This document shows, piece after piece, positions 38,590 to 47,272 of a DNA stretch of 64,000 nt. Each line of letters starts with the position of its first letter. Within the stretch, counting starts at the first letter, position 1. Below the pieces are notes generated by a model. It did no database searches, was not told the DNA's origin, and saw only the letters and a list, made by a program, of their open reading frames with translations. The DNA is from Puniceibacterium confluentis (lineage in GTDB: Bacteria; Pseudomonadota; Alphaproteobacteria; Rhodobacterales; Rhodobacteraceae): assembly GCF_007923445.1 (NCBI RefSeq), contig NZ_VOJI01000011.1, positions 121,551 through 185,550 of the forward strand, in the 5' to 3' direction. The position numbers and the translations under genes are program-made.

Positions 38590-39774
38590 ATGCGAAACTC
38601 AAACCGTGGGGCCGTCGATCCCTTTATCGTGATGGATGTGATGGAGGCCGCGCGCGCCGCCGAAGACGCAGGTCGCCGCATCATCCACATGGAGGTGGGC
38701 CAGCCCGGCACGCCGGCCCCGGCGGCGGCCCGCGCGGCGCTGTCGGCGGCGATGCAGTCCGACTCGCTTGGCTATACCGTGGCCCTGGGCTTGCCGGCCC
38801 TGCGTGCCCGCATCGCGCAGCTTTATGGCGAATGGTACAATGTCGATCTGGACCCCGGGCGGGTGGTGGTCACACCGGGGTCGTCGGGCGGCTTCATTCT
38901 GGCCTTCACGGCGCTGTTCGATGCCGGTGACCGGGTGGCGCTGGGGGCGCCGGGATATCCGTCCTACCGTCAGATCCTGCGCGCCCTCGATCTGGTCCCG
39001 GTCGAGGTGCAGACCGCGCCGGAAAACCGCCTGCAACCGGTGCCGGGCGATCTTGCCGGTCTGGATTATCAGGGGCTCATGGTCGCCTCACCCGCCAACC
39101 CGACCGGAACGATGCTGGACAGGGCGGCCCTCGGGGCGCTGGTCGGCGCGGCGCAGGACCGTGGTGCGGCGTTCCTGTCGGACGAGATCTATCACGGCAT
39201 CGAATACGACCGCCGCGCCGTGAGCGCGCTGGAGATCAGCGACGATGTCTGCGTGATCAACTCGTTTTCCAAGTATTTCAGCATGACCGGCTGGCGCGTC
39301 GGCTGGCTGGTGGTGCCGCCTGCACAGGTGCGCCAGTTCGAGCGGCTGGCGCAGAACATGTTCATCTGCGCGCCGCATGCGGCCCAGATCGCCGCCCTTG
39401 CCGCCATGGACGCGGGCGAGGAGCTGCAGGCCAACATGGCGGTTTACACCGAGAACCGCCGCCTGATGCTGGAGGGGCTGCCGAAGGCGGGATTCGACCG
39501 TATCGCCCCGCCCGACGGCGCCTTCTACGTCTATGCCGACGTCAGCCACCTGACCGATGACAGCCGGGCCTTTGCCGCCGAGATCCTGGACCAGGCCGGG
39601 GTGGCGGTGACGCCGGGGCTGGATTTCGATCCGCTGCGGGGGGGCGGCACGCTGCGGTTTTCCTATGCCCGCAGCACCGCAGACATCATCGAGGGGTTGG
39701 AGCGGCTGACGGCCTTCATGGCGGCGCGGGGCGCAATCAAAGGCGTTGGACCGGCTGATCCGGCGGCCGGGTGA
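38590..39774 (+). CDS. Class I/II pyridoxal-phosphate aminotransferase
   Basis: The 394-aa enzyme has fold type I features: VTPGSSGGFILAF, SPANPTGTMLD, LSDEIYHGIEYD and the PLP Lys in INSFSKYFSMTGWRVGW near residue 230. The conserved Arg in TLRFSYARS binds substrate carboxylate. It resembles aspartate/aromatic-type aminotransferases; the exact substrate is open. AGGGAG (38578-38583) supports ATG 38590. It is divergent from the protease gene across 76 bp. Confidence 0.9.
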   Translation: MRNSNRGAVDPFIVMDVMEAARAAEDAGRRIIHMEVGQPGTPAPAAARAALSAAMQSDSLGYTVALGLPALRARIAQLYGEWYNVDLDPGRVVVTPGSSGGFILAFTALFDAGDRVALGAPGYPSYRQILRALDLVPVEVQTAPENRLQPVPGDLAGLDYQGLMVASPANPTGTMLDRAALGALVGAAQDRGAAFLSDEIYHGIEYDRRAVSALEISDDVCVINSFSKYFSMTGWRVGWLVVPPAQVRQFERLAQNMFICAPHAAQIAALAAMDAGEELQANMAVYTENRRLMLEGLPKAGFDRIAPPDGAFYVYADVSHLTDDSRAFAAEILDQAGVAVTPGLDFDPLRGGGTLRFSYARSTADIIEGLERLTAFMAARGAIKGVGPADPAAG

Positions 39775-39858
39775 GTATTTGGAAAGAGAAGAAGCGGACA
39801 GGTGTCAAAGACTGTCGCAGGGTGTAGTGTCGGGCAAAACCAGCCGGGGCAGGGGCGG

Positions 39859-41067
39859 ATGCGCAGGATACTGAGAGTTTTGAGCCTTTTGGGCTGTCTG
39901 AGCAGCGGCGCGGTGCAGGCGCAGGAACTGGGCGGTTTGGCGCAGTTTCTGGAGGGATCGGTGCGGGACAGCCGTGTCGGCGCCGAGGTGCATCTGAAAG
40001 TCAGTCAAGGTGTGCCGTGGCGTGTCTTCACGCTCACCGATCCGGACCGGCTGGTGGTTGATTTTCGCGAGGTCGACTGGCAGGGCGCCGATCCGGCGGC
40101 GCTGCGCCAGTCGGAAAAGGTCACGGCGCTGCGTATTGGCGGCTTTCGCCCGGGCTGGTCCCGGCTGGTGGCCGTGCTGGCGCTGCCGATGCCGTTGCAG
40201 CAGGCCGGGCTGACGGTGGATGCCGAGACCGGCGCGGCAGAGCTGTTGCTGCGGCTGGGGGCGGCGGACCGTGCGGCGTTCGACGCCCGGGCCGGGGCGC
40301 CGCAGGATCCGCGCTGGGATCTGCCGCCCGCCTCGGCGGTGCGGCCCGTGCCGCAGGGGGCCGGGCCGGTGGTGGTGATGATCGACCCCGGACATGGCGG
40401 CATCGATCCCGGCGCCGAGGCCGGGAGTGCGAGCGAGGCCGACCTGATGCTGACCTTCGCGCGCGAATTGCGCGAGGTGCTGCTGCGCGCCGGCGGGTTC
40501 GAGGTGGCCATGACCCGGGACACCGACAGCTTCATCTCGCTCGAGGGCCGTGTGGCGCTGGCCCATGCCGCGGGTGCCGATGTCTTTGTGTCGTTGCATG
40601 CGGATTCCATTGACGAGGGCATCGCCCGGGGCGCTGCGGTCTACACCCTTGCCGAAGACGCCTCTGACGCCGCCTCGGCGGCGCTGGCGGAGCGGCATGA
40701 CCGCGATGACCTGCTGGCGGGGGTGGACCTGAGCGGAGCGGATGACAGGGTGGCGAACGTGCTGCTGGATCTGGCGCGGCTGGACAACACGCCGCGCTCG
40801 CAGGCGATGGCGCAACATTTGCTGGACGGGATCCGCAATGCGGTGGGGCGCGTCCACAAGCGGCCGCTGCGGCAGGCCGGGTTCTCGGTGCTGAAGGCGG
40901 CCGACATTCCCTCGGCGCTGATCGAACTGGGGTTCCTGTCGACCGCCGGCGAGCTGGCCAACCTGCAGGACCCGGCCTGGCGGGCGGGCATGGCGGCGGG
41001 CATCCGCGACGGGCTGCAGGCCTGGGCGCTGGAGGATGCGGCGCTGGCGCGCCTGCGCCGCCAGTAG
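39859..41067 (+). CDS. N-acetylmuramoyl-L-alanine amidase (AmiC-like, AMIN plus Amidase_3)
   Basis: The 402-aa periplasmic zinc amidase has a signal peptide (MRRILRVLSLLGCLSSGAVQAQ), then an AMIN domain at about residues 45-140 (WRVFTLTDPDRLVVDF). An Amidase_3 domain follows with Zn ligands in IDPGHGGIDPGAE, the following SEADLML Glu and SLHADSIDEG, and the catalytic Glu in ALIELGFLS. It splits stem peptides from glycan at the division septum. It is followed by PBP1A in the same direction, a cell-wall pair. The start at 39859 is chosen for the signal peptide. Confidence 0.93.
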   Translation: MRRILRVLSLLGCLSSGAVQAQELGGLAQFLEGSVRDSRVGAEVHLKVSQGVPWRVFTLTDPDRLVVDFREVDWQGADPAALRQSEKVTALRIGGFRPGWSRLVAVLALPMPLQQAGLTVDAETGAAELLLRLGAADRAAFDARAGAPQDPRWDLPPASAVRPVPQGAGPVVVMIDPGHGGIDPGAEAGSASEADLMLTFARELREVLLRAGGFEVAMTRDTDSFISLEGRVALAHAAGADVFVSLHADSIDEGIARGAAVYTLAEDASDAASAALAERHDRDDLLAGVDLSGADDRVANVLLDLARLDNTPRSQAMAQHLLDGIRNAVGRVHKRPLRQAGFSVLKAADIPSALIELGFLSTAGELANLQDPAWRAGMAAGIRDGLQAWALEDAALARLRRQ

Positions 41068-41199
41068 GGGGTTCGGCGGCGTCGACCAGACGGACCCGGC
41101 ACGGCCCGAGCGGCGCCGCGCCGCCCAGACGCGACGTTGTGTTTTGACGCGGCAACGCTTGGGGTATACTGAGCGCGCAAAGCCTAAGGGGGCCGTGTC

Positions 41200-43749
41200 A
41201 TGACCCGATTCATCCTGTCGTTTTTCGGAACGATCTTCAGCCTGGTCACCATGGGCGCGATGATGATCGCGCTGACCATCGGTGCTGTCTTCTGGATGTA
41301 TGGCCGTGACCTTCCCAGCCACGAAAGTCTGGCGCAGTACACGCCGCCGACCATCAGCCGGATCTATTCGGTCGAGGGGCGCATCATTGATGAATTCGCG
41401 CAGGAGCGGCGCCTGTTCACCCCGGCGAACGAGATTCCCGAAATGGTGAAGCAGGCCTTCATCAGCGCCGAGGACAAGAATTTTTACCAGCATTCGGGGT
41501 ATGACCTGCGTGGCATCGCCGCCGCGGCCTATGACGCCGTGCGCACCCGGGGCCGGGATGTCCGCGGCGCCTCGACCATCACCCAGCAGGTGATGAAGAA
41601 CTTTCTGCTGGGGGGCGACCGGCGGGCGGAGCGCAAGATCAAGGAGATCATCCTGGCCTCCCGGCTTGAGGAGACGCTGTCGAAGGAAAAGATCCTCGAG
41701 CTGTATCTCAACGAGATTTTCCTCGGGCAGAATTCCTATGGGGTCTCTGCCGCGGCGCAGACCTACTTCAACAAATCGCTGGTCGAACTGGTGCCGCACG
41801 AGGCGGCGTTCCTGGCCTCGCTGCCCAAGGCGCCGTCTGATTTTCATCCCGTGCGCCGCAAGGAGCGGCTGATGGAGCGCCGCGACTTCGTGCTGCGTGA
41901 GATGCACGAAAACGGTTATCTGACGGATGCGGTGTATGAAAGTGAGGTGGCGCAGCCGCTGCGGTCGGTACAGAACGGCGATTTCGAACCGTTCCAGGAC
42001 AGTCTGCCGCCGCGCGATTACTTTACCGACGAGATCCGCCGCCAGCTGAGCCGTGACCGCGGCGAGGAAGATTTCTTCACCAACGGGTATTCTGTCCGCG
42101 CGACGCTGGATCCCGAGATGCAGGTCGAGGCGGCCAAGGCGCTGCGCACCGCTCTCGAGGACTATGACCGGTCGCTGGGTGTCTGGCGCGGATCGGGCAA
42201 GAAGATTCCGGCCAGCCAGCTGGAGTCCGAGGCGGCCTGGCGGGATGCCCTGCTCAACACGCGGATTTCGCGCGACGTCGATCTCGACAGCAAGTGGTAT
42301 CCGGCGGTGGTGCTGGAAGTCGGCGCCAACGAAGCCCGCATCGGCATCGAGGATGTGCCCGAGGACGAGGATGGTCACTGGATCCCCGCAAAGGATGTGC
42401 AGTGGGCGCGCAAGCGTCTGCCCGGCGGCAAGCTGGCCGATCGCGCCCAGGTGGCGGGGGATCTGGTGGCTGTTGGCGACGTGGTGCTGGTGCGCCGCAT
42501 GACCGCGGATGCCGACGGATCTTTCATCCGCTGGACGCTGCGGCAGATTCCGCAGGTTCAGGGCGGCTTCATGGCGATGGACGTCAACACCGGGCGGGTG
42601 ATCGCCATGCAGGGCGGGTTCAGCTATCAGCATTCGGTGTTCAACCGCGCCACCCAGGCCAAACGCCAGCCGGGATCGAGCTTCAAACCGTTTGTCTACG
42701 CCTCGGCGCTGGACAGCGGTTACAGCCCGGCGACCATCGTCGTCGACGCCCCGATCGAGATCGACACGCCGCAGGGCGTGTGGCGGCCCAAGAATGCCAG
42801 CAACACCTTTTACGGGCCGACACCGCTGCGCACCGGGATCGAGCAATCTCGCAACCTGATGACCATCCGGCTTGCCCAGGAAGTCGGAATGGACACGGTG
42901 GCCCGTTATGCCGAACGGTTCGGCGTCTACGACCACATGAGCCGGGTGCTGGCCAATGCTCTGGGTTCGGAAGAGACCACGGTGTACAAGATGGTGGCGG
43001 CCTATGCGATGTTCGCCAACGGCGGTGAACGTGTGGAGCCGACGCTGATCGACCGGGTACAGGACCGTTACGGCAACACGGTGTACCGGCATGACAAGCG
43101 CGAGTGCACCAACTGCGACGATCCCAACATCGCCAGCGACCGCAGCCCGCGCATCGTTACCAACCGCGAGCGGGTGATGGACCCGGTGACGGCCTATCAG
43201 CTGACCTCGATGCTCGAAGGTGTGGTGCAGCGCGGCACCGCCTCGAAGACGGTCAACCTGCCGGTGCCCACGGCGGGCAAGACCGGCACGACAAACGATT
43301 CCAAGGATGTGTGGTTTGTCGGGTTCACCAGCAATATCGTTGCGGGCTGCTACATCGGCTATGACCAGCCGCGCAACATGGGGCGCGGGGCATCCGGCGG
43401 CGGCATGTGCGGGCCGGTGTTCCAGCAATTCATGACCAAGGCCGTGGCCAAGTACGGCGGGGGCAAATTCAAGGTGCCGCCGACCTGTCAGTTCATCAAG
43501 ATCGACAGGTTTACCGGGGCGCGGCTCAGCGATGGCGCCGGCGGGGCGAATGTCGTGTCGGAATGCTTCCGCGAAGGCGAAGAGCCGATCTTCGGCATCC
43601 AGTTCGACGGCGGCTTTGCCATGGGCGGCAACTTTGATGTGATCCAGCCCGATGGCACTTCCCGCCAGGTCCGGACCTCGTCAGGCGGGACCGGGGTTGT
43701 CGGACCAAAGGCCAGCTTTGGCACACTGAGTTCTGGCGGGCTGTACTGA
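41200..43749 (+). CDS. mrcA: Penicillin-binding protein 1A
   Basis: This 849-aa bifunctional peptidoglycan synthase has an N-terminal membrane anchor (residues 3-32). Its GT51 glycosyltransferase domain has the catalytic Glu in ISAEDKNFYQHSGYD near residue 90 and RGASTITQQVMKNFLL. An OB-like domain at about 310-440 is typical of PBP1A. The transpeptidase has SSFK near 493, SRN near 549 and KTGTT near 694. It polymerises and crosslinks the wall in the periplasm. A possible alternate start upstream is not supported. Confidence 0.96.
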   Translation: MTRFILSFFGTIFSLVTMGAMMIALTIGAVFWMYGRDLPSHESLAQYTPPTISRIYSVEGRIIDEFAQERRLFTPANEIPEMVKQAFISAEDKNFYQHSGYDLRGIAAAAYDAVRTRGRDVRGASTITQQVMKNFLLGGDRRAERKIKEIILASRLEETLSKEKILELYLNEIFLGQNSYGVSAAAQTYFNKSLVELVPHEAAFLASLPKAPSDFHPVRRKERLMERRDFVLREMHENGYLTDAVYESEVAQPLRSVQNGDFEPFQDSLPPRDYFTDEIRRQLSRDRGEEDFFTNGYSVRATLDPEMQVEAAKALRTALEDYDRSLGVWRGSGKKIPASQLESEAAWRDALLNTRISRDVDLDSKWYPAVVLEVGANEARIGIEDVPEDEDGHWIPAKDVQWARKRLPGGKLADRAQVAGDLVAVGDVVLVRRMTADADGSFIRWTLRQIPQVQGGFMAMDVNTGRVIAMQGGFSYQHSVFNRATQAKRQPGSSFKPFVYASALDSGYSPATIVVDAPIEIDTPQGVWRPKNASNTFYGPTPLRTGIEQSRNLMTIRLAQEVGMDTVARYAERFGVYDHMSRVLANALGSEETTVYKMVAAYAMFANGGERVEPTLIDRVQDRYGNTVYRHDKRECTNCDDPNIASDRSPRIVTNRERVMDPVTAYQLTSMLEGVVQRGTASKTVNLPVPTAGKTGTTNDSKDVWFVGFTSNIVAGCYIGYDQPRNMGRGASGGGMCGPVFQQFMTKAVAKYGGGKFKVPPTCQFIKIDRFTGARLSDGAGGANVVSECFREGEEPIFGIQFDGGFAMGGNFDVIQPDGTSRQVRTSSGGTGVVGPKASFGTLSSGGLY

Positions 43750-43916
43750 CACCCTGGCCGCCCGTGGCGCCACGACATTGCCATCGGTGCGCCCCGGGGG
43801 CCGGACAGCCCATCAGGCGCTCCGTGTGGCGATGCATGGCGGAGTGCGGCTGATCTTGTCCCTGTGCCTCAGGCTTGGTATCAGGCAGGCCTTGAACGAA
43901 CTTGCAGGATACCCCG

Positions 43917-45041
43917 ATGCGCGCAGACCTTCAGAACTCAGTCGACAAGATCGAGAAATCGCTCGACCTGCTGCGCCAGCGGCTGGACTGGGAAACCGCG
44001 CCGTACCGGCTGGAAGAATTCAATGCCCGGGTCGAGGATCCGAACCTCTGGAATGACCCCGATGCCGCGCAGAAACTGATGCGCGAACGGCAGATGCTGG
44101 TCGATGCGATGGAGACCTACACCTCGATCAAGCAGGAACTGGCGGACAATCTCGAACTGATCGAGCTTGGCGAGATGGAGGACGACGCCGAAGTCGTCAC
44201 CGAGGCCGAGGCCGCCCTGAAGAAGCTCGAGCAGAAGGCCGGGGTCAAGGAACTTGAGGCGCTGCTGGACGGCGAGGCGGACGGCAACGACACCTTCCTC
44301 GAAATCAACGCCGGGGCCGGGGGGACGGAAAGCTGCGACTGGGCGAACATGCTGGCGCGTATGTATGTCCGCTGGGCCGAAAAGAAGGGCTACAAGGTTG
44401 AACTGCAGTCCGAAAGCGCAGGCGAAGAGGTCGGCATCAAATCGGCGTCCTACAAGATCACCGGCCCGAACGCCTATGGCTGGCTGAAGTCGGAATCGGG
44501 GGTGCACCGGCTGGTGCGGATTTCACCCTATGACTCGGCGGCCAAGCGGCACACCTCTTTCAGCTCGGTCTGGGTCTATCCCGTGGTCGACGACAACATC
44601 GAGATCGAAGTGAACCCGTCGGATATCCGCATCGACACCTACCGTTCTTCGGGGGCCGGCGGCCAGCACGTGAACACCACCGACTCGGCTGTGCGCATCA
44701 CCCACCACCCCACCGGGATTGTGGTGACCAGTTCCGAAAAGTCCCAGCACCAGAACCGCGATATTGCCATGAAGGCGCTCAAATCGCGGCTGTATCAGAT
44801 GGAGCTGGACCGGCGGAACGCCGACATCAACGCCGCGCACGAGGCCAAGGGGGATGCCGGATGGGGCAACCAGATCCGCTCGTACGTTCTGCAGCCCTAC
44901 CAGATGGTCAAGGATCTGCGCACGCAGCACGAAACCTCCGACACCAAGGGGGTGCTGGACGGCGACCTCGATCCCTTCATGGCCGCGACGCTGGCGCTGA
45001 ATGTCTCGGGAAAATCCCGGGCGGACGCACAGCGCGACTGA
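43917..45041 (+). CDS. prfB: Peptide chain release factor 2
   Basis: The 374-aa factor recognises UGA/UAA. It has the GGQ peptidyl-hydrolysis motif ([10 protein letters not shown]) and the anticodon-mimic position reading SPY ([15 protein letters not shown]) where E. coli has SPF. The N-terminal region where many prfB genes carry a +1 frameshift site is continuous in frame and has no CTTTGA slip sequence, so no recoding is needed here. ATG 43917 is used. It follows PBP1A by 167 bp. Confidence 0.96.
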   Translation: MRADLQNSVDKIEKSLDLLRQRLDWETAPYRLEEFNARVEDPNLWNDPDAAQKLMRERQMLVDAMETYTSIKQELADNLELIELGEMEDDAEVVTEAEAALKKLEQKAGVKELEALLDGEADGNDTFLEINAGAGGTESCDWANMLARMYVRWAEKKGYKVELQSESAGEEVGIKSASYKITGPNAYGWLKSESGVHRLVRISPYDSAAKRHTSFSSVWVYPVVDDNIEIEVNPSDIRIDTYRSSGAGGQHVNTTDSAVRITHHPTGIVVTSSEKSQHQNRDIAMKALKSRLYQMELDRRNADINAAHEAKGDAGWGNQIRSYVLQPYQMVKDLRTQHETSDTKGVLDGDLDPFMAATLALNVSGKSRADAQRD

Positions 45042-45057
45042 TCCAAAGCAACCGGGT

Positions 45058-45074
45058 GGCCGCAGCCTGCGGCC
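45058..45074. terminator. Short hairpin between prfB and the XRE regulator gene
   Basis: GGCCGCA (45058-45064) pairs with TGCGGCC (45068-45074) around a 3-nt loop, 16 bp after the prfB stop, with the convergent regulator stop at 45123. There is no U-run, so termination is uncertain. Confidence 0.35.
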
Positions 45075-45122
45075 GCATCCGGTGTCGGCAAGGCGCCCTT
45101 AGCCCCGGACGCGTCGACGGGT

Positions 45123-45941
45123 TCAGATGAATGGCTCGTCGGTGCGCAGCTGGGTGCGGTGAAACGGCACCAGCTGACTCTCGTCGCAAAAGCCGGAGGT
45201 GCGGGCGGCATTCATGATCGTACCGCGGTCCTTGCCCAGAAATTCATAGACCAGCCGGGTGACACGGCGCCCGGTCACACTTTCCCGGACGGTGCGTGCG
45301 GCATATCCGACCCAATAGTTGTTTTGGAAAGACGGAATTCTGGCGAGGTAATTGAACGATGTGGTCAGCGAATTGCGACGGCTGACCAGTGCCGCGATCC
45401 CGCCCTCCTGCGGCAGCAGGAATCCGCGGAATTCCCGCGTGTGCGGATCGGTGCGCAGACCCTGCGCACGCATGGCCTCTTTGGCCTCGAACCCCCGGAT
45501 AAAGGCGAAACCGTCCTCGCGGGTGACATAGACCAAACCCTGGACGAATTTTTCGTCGTCCATGAAGCTGCGGCGGGTAAAGCGGTAGAACCCCGAGGGA
45601 AACAGGTCCTCTGACAGAGATATCGCGCTGCCGCCGACAAATTCCGCCACCGCAGGGTGGTGCAGCAAATCCCGGCGGATCGAGTCAATCTCGTCGACAG
45701 GTTCAAGCAGGATACGCGCGTCAACCTGAAAGAAACGACAGATGCGATGCAACACATCGGGTCGCGGAAAGCTCTCCCCCGCCAGGTAGCGGTTGAATTG
45801 CGTGCGGTTTATCCCAAGGTCGCGGCACAGCGACGAAATCGAAACGGCGTCCTTGGTCAGAAGACGCAGGTTAGCACCAAGCATGTTGCGCAATTCGGCC
45901 GGATTTGGCGGAGATCCACCGTTTCGGGAGGCAAGAGACAT
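45123..45941 (-). CDS. XRE-type helix-turn-helix regulator with a C-terminal sensor-like domain
   Basis: The 272-aa protein has an N-terminal HTH at about residues 20-70 (ISSLCRDLGINRTQFNRYLAGESFPRPDVLHRICRFFQVDARIL). A C-terminal domain of about 180 residues that I do not recognise follows; it is beta-rich and may bind a ligand. ATG 45941 (MSLASRNG) is preferred; upstream ATGs near 45977 and 46040 are in frame but add only a basic tail. Two palindromes lie upstream (45981-45995, 46022-46039), so it is probably autoregulated and controls the divergent gene at 46169. Confidence 0.75.
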   Translation of the reverse strand: MSLASRNGGSPPNPAELRNMLGANLRLLTKDAVSISSLCRDLGINRTQFNRYLAGESFPRPDVLHRICRFFQVDARILLEPVDEIDSIRRDLLHHPAVAEFVGGSAISLSEDLFPSGFYRFTRRSFMDDEKFVQGLVYVTREDGFAFIRGFEAKEAMRAQGLRTDPHTREFRGFLLPQEGGIAALVSRRNSLTTSFNYLARIPSFQNNYWVGYAARTVRESVTGRRVTRLVYEFLGKDRGTIMNAARTSGFCDESQLVPFHRTQLRTDEPFI

Positions 45942-46021
45942 GGCTGGCTTCTTCTTGTAGATGTATTTCACTATCATAGAGCCACTTTGGGTGGCATGCT
46001 GCACCTTATTGTACACCGATG

Positions 46022-46039
46022 TGACGCCATTTGGCGTCA
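46022..46039. promoter_or_regulatory. 18-bp perfect palindrome, candidate operator
   Basis: TGACGCCA-TT-TGGCGTCA lies between the divergent regulator and the 116-aa gene. A second, shorter palindrome with the same GCCA/TGGC ends, GCCAC-N5-GTGGC, lies at 45981-45995. The spacing between the two centres is about 43 bp, roughly four helical turns. Confidence 0.6.
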
Positions 46040-46168
46040 TGCCTGATGCTTATAAGCTTCATTCAATAATATAACCGTCACAAAATGCAAGCCGGAGTCG
46101 CGGCAATAAACATACCAGCATGCCGCGATTTGCTTGAAACTGGAGAGAATGCAACGCGAAGGGTTTCG

Positions 46169-46519
46169 ATGATGTCCAGTACAAACATGTATGGGGTCGT
46201 ATTGTGGACCGACACGGCGGAGAAAAAAGCCGTGATCTGGTGCGAAGATCACGGAAATCTCGCGTTCTATTCCGGGACTGATCAAAGTGCTGTCGAGGGG
46301 GTGAGCCTTGACGCCGGCGATCTGATCCAGTTTGACATGAACGAGGAAAGCAATCTGCGCCGCGCCCGCAATCCGCAGCTGGTCGGACAGTCGCATTTTC
46401 CGGAAATTGCGCAACGCTTGCGTCCCGAGGCGACATCGCACAGGGCGATGCCTCAGTCGGCGGCGACAAATGTGATTTCGATGGATGCATTCGCCGAACG
46501 GCGTCGGGTCGCCGTCTGA
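46169..46519 (+). CDS. 116-aa hypothetical protein with a small beta domain
   Basis: The protein starts MMSSTNMYGVVLWTD. Residues 5-75 look like a small beta-barrel (YGVVLWTDTAEKKAVIWCED, then LDAGDLIQFDM), reminiscent of cold-shock/OB folds but without RNP motifs. The C-terminal third is polar and probably disordered, ending with an Arg-rich tip. GAAGGG (46158-46163) precedes it. The family is unknown to me. It is divergent from the HTH regulator and likely its target. Confidence 0.65.
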   Translation: MMSSTNMYGVVLWTDTAEKKAVIWCEDHGNLAFYSGTDQSAVEGVSLDAGDLIQFDMNEESNLRRARNPQLVGQSHFPEIAQRLRPEATSHRAMPQSAATNVISMDAFAERRRVAV

Positions 46520-46626
46520 ACGACCCTGTCGGCCTGCGCCGACCCTGCGTTCGGCTCGCGGCAGGCAAGAGAATTGTTCAATGGACCGGGCCTGGGGCGG
46601 CGCCGGTCCTTTTCAATTGCAGCGGG

Positions 46627-47187
46627 TCAGAGCCCCCGGGCCAGGGCCGCAACACCCGTCCGTGCGATTTCACTCAACCCGAGAGGGCGCATGAGGTCGG
46701 CAAAGGCATCAACCTTTTCCGGCGTGCCGGTGATCTGAAAGACAAAGCTTTCCAGCGTACTGTCGACGACCTGCGCGCGGAAGATATCCGCCAGCCGCAG
46801 TGCTTCGACCCGTTTGTCATTCACGCCCGACACCTTGAGCAGGGCGAGCTCGCGTTCAACGGAACTGCCCTCGGCGGTGAGGTCGTGCACCTCGTGAACC
46901 GGGACGATGCGACCCAGTTGTGCCTTGATCTGTTCGATCACCTGAGGCGTGCCGGTGGTGACGATGGTGATGCGCGACAGATGGCCCTTGTGGTCGACCT
47001 CGGCCACCGTGAGGCTGTCGATGTTGTAGCCGCGCCCGGAAAACAGGCCGATGACCCGTGCCAGGACGCCGGGTTCGTTTTCCACCAGAACGGCAATGGT
47101 GTGCGTTTCCTCGACGTCTGAAAAGGTGGAGCGCAGGTTATAGGCCGAATGTTTGGTCGACCCTTTCTTGATGTGTAGAGCGGACAT
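46627..47187 (-). CDS. ilvN: Acetolactate synthase small (regulatory) subunit
   Basis: The 186-aa protein has an N-terminal ACT domain at about residues 27-100 (HTIAVLVENEPGVLARVIGLFSGRGYNIDSLTV) and a C-terminal ALS_ss_C domain (RVEALRLADIFRAQVVD, TGTPEKVDAFADLM). It binds valine and feeds back on the large subunit. It is 85 bp downstream of ilvB, with two stem-loops in the gap, and is co-transcribed with it. Confidence 0.96.
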   Translation of the reverse strand: MSALHIKKGSTKHSAYNLRSTFSDVEETHTIAVLVENEPGVLARVIGLFSGRGYNIDSLTVAEVDHKGHLSRITIVTTGTPQVIEQIKAQLGRIVPVHEVHDLTAEGSSVERELALLKVSGVNDKRVEALRLADIFRAQVVDSTLESFVFQITGTPEKVDAFADLMRPLGLSEIARTGVAALARGL

Positions 47188-47214
47188 TGTCTCTTCCTTT
47201 GGCTGGAGCCGGGT

Positions 47215-47263
47215 GCCAAGACTTTTCAAAAAAGTCTTGGCAAAAGTTTTGCTGAAAACTTTT
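47215..47263. repeat. Two adjacent stem-loops between ilvB and ilvN
   Basis: A 12-bp perfect stem GCCAAGACTTTT/AAAAGTCTTGGC (47215-47226, 47230-47241, loop 3) is followed at once by a 9-bp stem AAAAGTTTT/AAAACTTTT (47242-47250, 47255-47263, loop 4). The first is flanked by A/T tracts and resembles a bidirectional terminator, yet lies inside an operon. It could reduce read-through or mark an mRNA processing point. Confidence 0.7.
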
Positions 47264-47272
47264 GGGTGCGGG

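Noticed and set aside
39805-43428. A 1207-codon open frame on the minus strand
   Set aside because: It lies opposite the amidase and PBP1A genes, is rich in Arg, His, Gln and Pro with no domain, and is an artefact of GC-rich codon bias.
43917-44020. A programmed +1 frameshift in prfB
   Set aside because: The frame is continuous and the CTTTGA slippery site is absent.
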